Below, one piece after another: positions 58,268 through 64,000 of a stretch of DNA of 64,000 nucleotides. Each line of letters begins with the position of its first letter. The first letter of the stretch is position 1. Where the stretch lies: positions 62,001 through 126,000 of the forward strand of contig JAKVKH010000004.1 in assembly GCA_022486625.1 (NCBI GenBank), read 5' to 3'. The position numbers were made by a program, and so were the translations under genes. The notes beneath the pieces are model-generated. The model did not search any database and was not told where the DNA came from. It was given only the letters and a program-made list of their open reading frames with translations. Source of the DNA: Butyrivibrio sp. (lineage in GTDB: Bacteria; Bacillota; Clostridia; Lachnospirales; Lachnospiraceae).

Positions 58268-59110
58268 ATGGAAATGAAACAGCTGGAATACTATCGTGCT
58301 GTCGTTGAATGCGGCAGCATCAGCAAAGCAGCCGGGAAGCTGCATATGTCCCAACCACCGCTGAGCTATCAGATGAAACAGCTCGAAGCGGAACTGGGCG
58401 TAAAACTGTTTGAACGCGGTCCAAGACAGATCCTCCTGACACAGGCCGGACAGGTTTTCTATGAAAGAGCCATCGGCATTCTCAATCTGTCTGCTGCCGC
58501 CATACAGGAAACTTCCAGAATCAGTGCCGGCAGAACGCTGCATCTGGGCATCACCTCCACTGCCAGTCCCCTGATTCTGCCGTATATTTCACGTTTTTCA
58601 GTACTTTATCCGGATGTTCGCTACGAGATCCACGATGGTACCACTTTCGAAATGCAACAGCTTCTGGAGCATCATATTGTCGATATTGCCACCATGCGGA
58701 CACCGATCTCACTGAGTGATGTCTGCACCCGGCACGTTACTACAGAACCGATGATTGCAGCAGATCTGTCCTTTTCTTCTTCTGAAGGAATCACCCTGTC
58801 TTCCCTCAGTAAAAGACCGCTGATTCTCTATCGCAGATACAGGGAACTGATCCTGCAGGTCTTTCATGACCATGCACTGACACCGGACATTTTCTGTGAA
58901 TGCGACGATGCCAGAACCGCGCTGGCCTGGGCAGAGGAGGGGCTTGGCACTGCCATTTTCCCCTGTTCCATGAAACCGCTCTGCACACGCACTGCTACAC
59001 GCACCATAAAAGCTCCGGAACTCGAAACGGAGATTTTCCTGACATGGAAAAAGAGCCGTCATGAGCCGGAGCTTCTAAAGCCATTCCTGGCACTGTTTGA
59101 TTCTGTCTGA
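58268..59110 (+). CDS. LysR family regulator
   Basis: A 280-residue LTTR: N-terminal winged HTH (about 4-62; SISKAAGKLHMSQPPLSYQMKQ) and a C-terminal two-lobe ligand domain (about 90-275). Divergent from the chromate transporter unit, which by LTTR custom is its likely target. It ends six bases from the convergent kinase stop with no clear terminator. Confidence 0.9.
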   Translation: MEMKQLEYYRAVVECGSISKAAGKLHMSQPPLSYQMKQLEAELGVKLFERGPRQILLTQAGQVFYERAIGILNLSAAAIQETSRISAGRTLHLGITSTASPLILPYISRFSVLYPDVRYEIHDGTTFEMQQLLEHHIVDIATMRTPISLSDVCTRHVTTEPMIAADLSFSSSEGITLSSLSKRPLILYRRYRELILQVFHDHALTPDIFCECDDARTALAWAEEGLGTAIFPCSMKPLCTRTATRTIKAPELETEIFLTWKKSRHEPELLKPFLALFDSV

Positions 59111-59116
59111 TTCTGC

Positions 59117-60502
59117 TTATCCCAGAGGTGCCTCTTCCTGCGGAAGTATGACCGGAAAAGAAATAATGATTTCAAAATTCTCCCTGTCACTGTTCACCTC
59201 TGCGCTTCCGTGCTGCCTGCGCATCAGTCCGCGAATACTTTCCAGCCCAACCTTTGAACTTTCATTTCCCTTCTTCTGCGCAGCAATATGATTTTCCACA
59301 CTGACACTACACTGCTGCTCATTTTGCGTAATGATAATCCTGACCGGTGACTGCGGATCTGCATATTTTTCCAGGTTGGAAAAAATATTATTGAATACCC
59401 TGCAGATTTCATTCATATTCACATGAATCAGAAATTTTTTTTCCGGCTCCTTTATATCAAAATGGAATCCATTTCCCTCCATCAGCAGCGTATGCTCGGT
59501 AATCAGCTGCATGAACACCTCCAGCCCGTCATAATCTTCTGCATCCGCGATTTCCTGCGTATCCTCCCCATCCGCCGTCATCCGGTCGGCTCCAGATGCC
59601 AGAAAATATTCAAACAGGCGGTCTGACATCAGTTTGATCTGATTACAGGTATTCAGGCACTTATCCAGATAATGTTCACGCTCTTCACTATTTTCATAAT
59701 GATGTTCCTTCAAAATTTCCAGATATCCCATCTGCGTTGTCAGCGGCGTTCTCAGATCATGTGACAGCGCCGTTACCAGCTTACTGTTTGCCTGCATGGC
59801 ACTGCGTTCATTTTCCATCTGCTGTGAAAGTGCCCTGCGCATGGCGTTCAGGCTTTCCGCCAGCGACGCCAGTTCATCCTTTCCGCGGATCGGCACCTCG
59901 AATTCCAGATTCCCACCTTCCAGAATGTGAATGTCATCATTGAGTTCATGGATATAACGGATTTTTTTACGAATCATCAATAGCAGCAGAATCATCATGA
60001 CCAGAATGGAGAACATCACAGCAATGCGGTACATCCACGTCTGCATCTGATCTTCAAAATATCCGTAGTAATACACCCTGGCTGTTCCATCCGTAAAATT
60101 AATGTGATAGATCGTGAATTCCGAAGGATCCGACCTCACGAAAGACACGGAGATATCATTCGTATATCCGTAAATGGAAGAATCATAGGTATAACTTCCG
60201 TTCATCTGAACGCCAATTACCACATACGGATGTTTTCTCACCCAAAGATCCATCTGTGCCGCATTGGTGGAAGCCAGCCCGTTCTGTGTCACATATTCCT
60301 GAAAATCCGCTATTGTACTGACATTCTTCGGCTGCATTATATTCTGCTTCGCCCAGGCTGACGCAATGAACCTGTTCGTCCCCCAAAACAGCAGCAGGCA
60401 AAGTGCCGCCATGGCAATTCCCGCAACAGCAACTGCTGCCATCAGTTCCACATACAGATTTCGTATCCTGAAAATAGTTTTCTTCCCTGCAGTTTTCTGC
60501 AT
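59117..60502 (-). CDS. Sensor histidine kinase with atypical ATPase domain
   Basis: A 461-residue membrane kinase: TM1 (16-38), extracytoplasmic sensor (40-155), TM2 (158-178), HAMP (about 180-235), HisKA with SHDLRTPLT (His about 248), and an ATPase domain with N-box NNIFSNLEKYA. The usual DxGxG box is not evident; VENHIAAQKKG stands there, followed by a GLESIRG block as in some VanS-like kinases. It follows its response regulator after 18 bases. Confidence 0.9.
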   Translation of the reverse strand: MQKTAGKKTIFRIRNLYVELMAAVAVAGIAMAALCLLLFWGTNRFIASAWAKQNIMQPKNVSTIADFQEYVTQNGLASTNAAQMDLWVRKHPYVVIGVQMNGSYTYDSSIYGYTNDISVSFVRSDPSEFTIYHINFTDGTARVYYYGYFEDQMQTWMYRIAVMFSILVMMILLLLMIRKKIRYIHELNDDIHILEGGNLEFEVPIRGKDELASLAESLNAMRRALSQQMENERSAMQANSKLVTALSHDLRTPLTTQMGYLEILKEHHYENSEEREHYLDKCLNTCNQIKLMSDRLFEYFLASGADRMTADGEDTQEIADAEDYDGLEVFMQLITEHTLLMEGNGFHFDIKEPEKKFLIHVNMNEICRVFNNIFSNLEKYADPQSPVRIIITQNEQQCSVSVENHIAAQKKGNESSKVGLESIRGLMRRQHGSAEVNSDRENFEIIISFPVILPQEEAPLG

Positions 60503-60520
60503 CTGTTATCCTCTCCCCGC

Positions 60521-61231
60521 TCAGTCCAGCTTATAACCTTTTCCCCAGACCGTCAGCACATGCCTCGGATTACCGGGATCTTCCTCGATCTTAAGACGCA
60601 GGTTCCGGATATGTACCATAATTGTTGCATTTGAACTATACAGGTATGGTTCCTGCCAGATCGTTTCATATATAATCTGTGCAGAACAGGTTCTTCCCGG
60701 GTTACTGATCAGGAGCTTTAAAATCTGATATTCCAGTTCTGACAGATCCACAGGCTTTTCTATTCCATCCGCACCAATGAGCCATACTTCATTCAGTTCC
60801 TTATTCACGCGAAGGTTTCCCTTCACATAATATGCATTTCCGATAGCGCTCTCTTTTCCCTTATATACATGATATCTGCGCAGAAGTGATTTTACTCTTG
60901 CTGTCAGTTCTGCATGTGAAAAAGGCTTTACCAGATAATCATCTCCGCCAATCAGAAGTCCCAGTGACTTATCCGAATCCTGAGATTTCGCTGTCAGAAA
61001 CAGGATCGGTACATTATACTGCCTGCGGATTTCCTCACAGACCTTAAGCCCTGACATCCCGGGCATCATAATGTCCAGAATCACAAGATCAATCTCCGGT
61101 CCGATCTTCTGCAGTGCACTCTCTCCATCTGCTGCTTCTTCAATATAATATCCTTCACTCTGCAACAGGATGTGTAACACATCACGGATTTCTTCATTAT
61201 CATCTACCACCAGTATCCTGATCTGCTCCAT
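60521..61231 (-). CDS. OmpR-family response regulator
   Basis: A 236-residue regulator: receiver domain (1-118) with phospho-Asp in LVILDIMMPGMSG and switch Lys in LVKPFSHAEL, then a winged-helix domain (about 135-235; NATIMVHIRNLRLKIE recognition helix). The ATG at 61231 has GAGG seven bases upstream. It pairs with the downstream kinase and likely controls the divergent adaptor/ABC genes. Confidence 0.94.
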   Translation of the reverse strand: MEQIRILVVDDNEEIRDVLHILLQSEGYYIEEAADGESALQKIGPEIDLVILDIMMPGMSGLKVCEEIRRQYNVPILFLTAKSQDSDKSLGLLIGGDDYLVKPFSHAELTARVKSLLRRYHVYKGKESAIGNAYYVKGNLRVNKELNEVWLIGADGIEKPVDLSELEYQILKLLISNPGRTCSAQIIYETIWQEPYLYSSNATIMVHIRNLRLKIEEDPGNPRHVLTVWGKGYKLD

Positions 61232-61323
61232 TTTTATCCTCATGTCATTTATTCATGCACTTTTTATTGTTTACATATTCATTATACCCGATTAATCTCT
61301 TCCGTATACCTTGAAAACTCCGA

Positions 61324-61363
61324 CTTTAGATTTCTTTAGAAACGTTTCAGGATTTTCTTTAGA
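61324..61363 (+). promoter_or_regulatory. CTTTAGA direct repeats upstream of the adaptor gene
   Basis: CTTTAGA occurs at 61324, 61334 and 61357 (10 and 23 base steps). Tandem sites about one helix turn apart are the usual targets of OmpR-type regulators; the adjacent regulator is of that type. A weak TAGGAT lies at 61373-61378. Confidence 0.5.
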
Positions 61364-61456
61364 TTTGATTGTTAGGATGAATTCATGTCCCAAAAAAGGA
61401 TTCACCATAATGCACACTACAATGCTTTTGCATTTACTTATTCAATGGAGGCTTCT

Positions 61457-63577
61457 ATGAAGTTAAAAGAACTTGGAACCAAAATCAAATCATTCATTAT
61501 CATACGAAAAGTACCGTCTATCATCTTCGTCGTAATACTCTCCGCCAGTATTGCCGGCGGTGCCGTCTATCACAGTATTTCCTCCCCTCAGACATCTGCA
61601 GGCGCTGTAACCGACTACAAAACATTTGAAGTTAAAAAGACAGATCTTGAAAAGAACTTAAGTGTCACCGGCACAGTCATCAGTTCCGAAGAAAACACTG
61701 CCAATGCAAGTACATCCACCAGTTATCCGGTTGCCTCTGTAAAGGTAAAGGTCGGAGATACTGTCAAAACCGGTGACATTCTATATACTCTCGATATGAC
61801 TTCTGTTAAAAATGATATGAACCTGCAAAAGGAAACCCTGACACTCCAACAGGCATCTGCCGGAATTGCAGATAAAACTGCCAAAAGGCAGCTTGAAGAA
61901 GCCAAGGTTACCGGAAATCAGCAGATGACAGATGCCGCCAGATCTCTTCGAGATTCACAGGATGATACAGTCAAGGCCATTACTGATCAACAGACTGCTA
62001 CCATAAACCTGGCAAATCTCAAAAGTAAGGAGACTGTCGCAAAAGCATCCATGGATCAGGCATTTTCAAGAATGAATGACCTGAAAAACAAATATGATTC
62101 TTTGAAATCCTCTCTGGAAAAAGCCAAGAATGCAGCTGCTGATGCCGATGCAAGGCTGACTTATCTGAATTCCAAATACACCGATGAAGATGCAAAGAAA
62201 AAGGCTGAAGAAGATGCAAAAGCTGCTGCAGACAAAGCTGCTGCGGACAAGGCTGCTGCGGACAAGGCTGCTGCGGACAAGGCTGCTGCGGACAAGGCTG
62301 CGCAGAACACAACTCCTTCCATAGATACAAATACGCTGACTGTCAATAAAACTGTTACAGAATCGCCAAGTACCCTGCCAAACACTACTCCTTCTCCAAA
62401 CGTTACTGAAAATACAGACCAGAATTCCGCATCAAAAGAAGATAATGCAAAAACACCGGATCCATCCGTAACATCTCCCTCTGCCCGTGCCGATTTTAAC
62501 GCCCAGAAGACAATTTCCTTTAATGGCGCTCTGGCTCTCTTTTCCTCCGTGGATCGCCCCGATCTGTCCTCCGCTCAAGGTGATGCCAGAGATAAGGATC
62601 TTGCTGCCACCAATGCCCAGACTGCTTTCACTCCCGTAGAAACACAATACAATGAAGCAAAAACCGATTATGAACAGAAAAAAGCCGACTATGATACTGC
62701 TGTTGCCAATCGCAAAACAGCCGAGGATGCATTGAAATCCGCCAATTCTACATTGACAGGCGCAAATCGTACCATGCAGACTGCAACCTCTTCTGCAACA
62801 ACCTCCCAGCGTACCGCAAACAGTTCTATAGAAGGCCAGAAGGAGAATCTTTCCACCGCCAGGATCAACGGACAGAGTTCCACTCTGTCCACTAAAGAGC
62901 AGATCAGGAAGTATGAGGATGAACTGAAAAAAGGTATTGTCACAGCCACGATGGACGGCACCATCACAAACGTCAATGTCAGTGCAGGACAGACCTATAG
63001 CGGAACCAACGCCATTGTGATCGACAATGTGGAAAAATTGAAGGCTACCGCTGATGTGGATGAAGCGCAGATCAGCAATATTGCAAACGGAATGAAGGTC
63101 CGTGTCAAAACAGATGCAACAGGAGACACTACGCTAAACGGAACCGTTGTATTCGTATCGCCCACCGCAACCAAGAACACTTCATCAAGCGCTACGACCG
63201 GTTCTTCCACTGCTTCTGTAGCCAAAACCCGTGCGACTTACCGCGTAGATGTGAATCTTGAAACTGCAGACAAGCGTCTGCGCCTTGGCATGACTGCCAA
63301 AATGAATTTTATTCTTGACAGCAAAACAGGATGCATCGCCGTTCCTTCCAGTGACATTACAACTGCCGATGACGGTAGCAAAACAGTTACCGTTCTGAGT
63401 TCCGATGGAACCGTAACCAGCACCCTTCCTGTAAAAACCGGACTTGAAAATGATTATTACACCGAAATCACCTCCGGCAATCTCAAAGAAGGAAGTAAAA
63501 TCATAGAAAACCAGGATTCAGCTACTTCCGCAAGCAGTACTGTATCGGAAATGGGGGCACTTGGTGGAATCAACTAA
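61457..63577 (+). CDS. HlyD/MacA-like efflux adaptor with Ala/Lys/Asp repeat
   Basis: A 706-residue membrane-anchored adaptor: N-terminal TM (about 17-38), lipoyl-like half (85-115; VKVGDTVKTGDILYTL), long coiled coil interrupted by an (AAADK)5 stretch (about 256-280) and a Thr/Pro/Ser-rich linker, second lipoyl half (about 495-530), and a beta-barrel end. It would connect the downstream ABC transporter to the outside in a MacAB-like export system. The ATG at 61457 has GGAGG five bases upstream; an upstream ATG lacks one. The length is well above the usual 350-450 residues. Confidence 0.9.
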   Translation: MKLKELGTKIKSFIIIRKVPSIIFVVILSASIAGGAVYHSISSPQTSAGAVTDYKTFEVKKTDLEKNLSVTGTVISSEENTANASTSTSYPVASVKVKVGDTVKTGDILYTLDMTSVKNDMNLQKETLTLQQASAGIADKTAKRQLEEAKVTGNQQMTDAARSLRDSQDDTVKAITDQQTATINLANLKSKETVAKASMDQAFSRMNDLKNKYDSLKSSLEKAKNAAADADARLTYLNSKYTDEDAKKKAEEDAKAAADKAAADKAAADKAAADKAAADKAAQNTTPSIDTNTLTVNKTVTESPSTLPNTTPSPNVTENTDQNSASKEDNAKTPDPSVTSPSARADFNAQKTISFNGALALFSSVDRPDLSSAQGDARDKDLAATNAQTAFTPVETQYNEAKTDYEQKKADYDTAVANRKTAEDALKSANSTLTGANRTMQTATSSATTSQRTANSSIEGQKENLSTARINGQSSTLSTKEQIRKYEDELKKGIVTATMDGTITNVNVSAGQTYSGTNAIVIDNVEKLKATADVDEAQISNIANGMKVRVKTDATGDTTLNGTVVFVSPTATKNTSSSATTGSSTASVAKTRATYRVDVNLETADKRLRLGMTAKMNFILDSKTGCIAVPSSDITTADDGSKTVTVLSSDGTVTSTLPVKTGLENDYYTEITSGNLKEGSKIIENQDSATSASSTVSEMGALGGIN
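62222..62296 (+). repeat. Five 15-bp tandem repeats inside the adaptor gene
   Basis: Units of GCTGCTGCGGACAAG; copies 2-5 are identical, copy 1 differs at two bases. Each encodes AAADK-type pentapeptides, so gain or loss of units keeps frame. Confidence 0.95.
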
Positions 63578-64000
63578 TACAACTACAATGATTCACGCGG
63601 ATAAAATTATAAAAAGCTATTACGTCGGAACGCCAAACGAACTGGAAATTCTGCATGGCATCAGTCTGGATATTCATGAAGGAGAGTTTGTATCCATCGT
63701 CGGCGCTTCCGGCTCCGGAAAGAGTACCTTTATGAACATTCTCGGGCTCCTTGATCGCCCGACCTCCGGTACTTACCTGTTAAATGGAAGTGATATAGGT
63801 AAAACAAAGGATAAGGCACTTTCCGGAATACGTAATCACCAGATCGGTTTTGTCTTTCAGACCTACAATCTGATTGCCCGCACCAACGCAATCAGAAACG
63901 TGGAAATGCCAATGCTGTATGCCGGTGTTAAGGGAAAAGAACGCCGGGACAGAGCAATTGAGCTTCTGAAAATGGTCGGAATGGAAGAACGGATGCACCA
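63564..64000 (+). CDS. MacB/LolD-type ABC transporter ATP-binding protein (cut by right edge)
   Basis: An open frame runs to the window end (about 145 codons). It has Walker A GASGSGKST and Q-loop FVFQTYNL, with the LolD/MacB-typical LGLLDRPTSGTYLLNG between them. The GTG at 63564 has GGGGG about seven bases upstream and overlaps the adaptor end by 14 bases; the ATG at 63588 has no site but would also fit. It energises export with the adaptor; permease genes should follow outside the window. Confidence 0.88.
   Translation, partial: MESTNTTTMIHADKIIKSYYVGTPNELEILHGISLDIHEGEFVSIVGASGSGKSTFMNILGLLDRPTSGTYLLNGSDIGKTKDKALSGIRNHQIGFVFQTYNLIARTNAIRNVEMPMLYAGVKGKERRDRAIELLKMVGMEERMH

Noticed and set aside
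62019..62385. Minus-strand repetitive frames (SAAALSAAAL-type and PCPQQ-type)
   Set aside because: Antisense readings of the 15-bp tandem array in the adaptor gene.

Overview
The window reads as chromosomal DNA from an anaerobic, low-to-moderate GC Clostridia, most likely Lachnospiraceae or a close relative. The evidence is strong AGGAGG-type ribosome binding sites, sigma-A type TTGNNN-17-TATAAT promoters, a Firmicutes-order V-type ATPase operon, an hprK/crh/rapZ/whiA cluster, type II MurB and several clostridial small proteins. No tRNA, rRNA, insertion sequence, prophage gene or CRISPR array was seen. The family assignment is inferred from protein resemblance, not from a marker tree.

Layout. 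1-6.5 kb (mostly minus): a FucI-like isomerase cut by the left edge, the CstA peptide/pyruvate-type transporter with an unknown partner, a small unknown protein, and a polar amino acid ABC transporter. 6.8-15.6 kb (plus): a complete nine-gene V-type ATPase operon (ntpF-I-K-E-C-G-A-B-D) whose c-ring carries the Na+-ligand pattern; it ends in a bidirectional terminator shared with aspS. 17.5-21.5 kb: a large 7TM hybrid histidine kinase, divergent from a lipoprotein with a metzincin zinc site. 21.5-25.3 kb: YibE/F-like membrane protein, secreted purple-acid-phosphatase-like enzyme, small membrane protein and PhoU, with Pho-box-like repeats. 25.4-36.2 kb: domain-swapped GH3 beta-glucosidase, MgtE, Nudix hydrolase, serine beta-lactamase-like hydrolase, Na/Pi cotransporter with PhoU domain, glycerol kinase and an acetyltransferase. 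36.3-47.7 kb: cyclophilin, lipid kinase, then a minus-strand carbon-control and cell-wall cluster (uvrC-hprK-glcK-murB-rapZ-whiA-crh), preceded by ftsH. 48-52 kb: CTP synthase, then oleate hydratase divergent from its likely TetR regulator. 52.2-55.6 kb: an operon of a C-GCAxxG-C-C protein, a ferredoxin-ASKHA (RACo-like) protein, a four-cysteine mini-protein and YitT. 55.8-59.1 kb: thioredoxin, a Crp/Fnr regulator, a pair of half-size chromate transporters and a LysR regulator. 59.1-64 kb: a two-component system divergent from a MacA/HlyD-like adaptor and a MacB/LolD-type ABC ATPase cut by the right edge.

How parts may work together. (i) HprK sits with an HPr paralogue that has Glu15 instead of the PTS histidine but keeps Ser46, the signature of Crh; this suggests signalling without sugar transport. 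(ii) Phosphate genes scattered over 21-34 kb share TTTACA-type repeats at 10-11 bp phase, suggesting a local phosphate regulon. (iii) The thioredoxin promoter carries a TGTGA-N5-TCACA palindrome centred near -41, and a Crp-type regulator whose recognition helix has the CRP-like R-E-x3-R pattern is encoded just downstream. (iv) The response regulator at 60.5 kb probably acts on CTTTAGA direct repeats in front of the adaptor/ABC genes.

Several gene starts were moved to internal codons on ribosome-binding-site evidence. Two genes run off the window ends.
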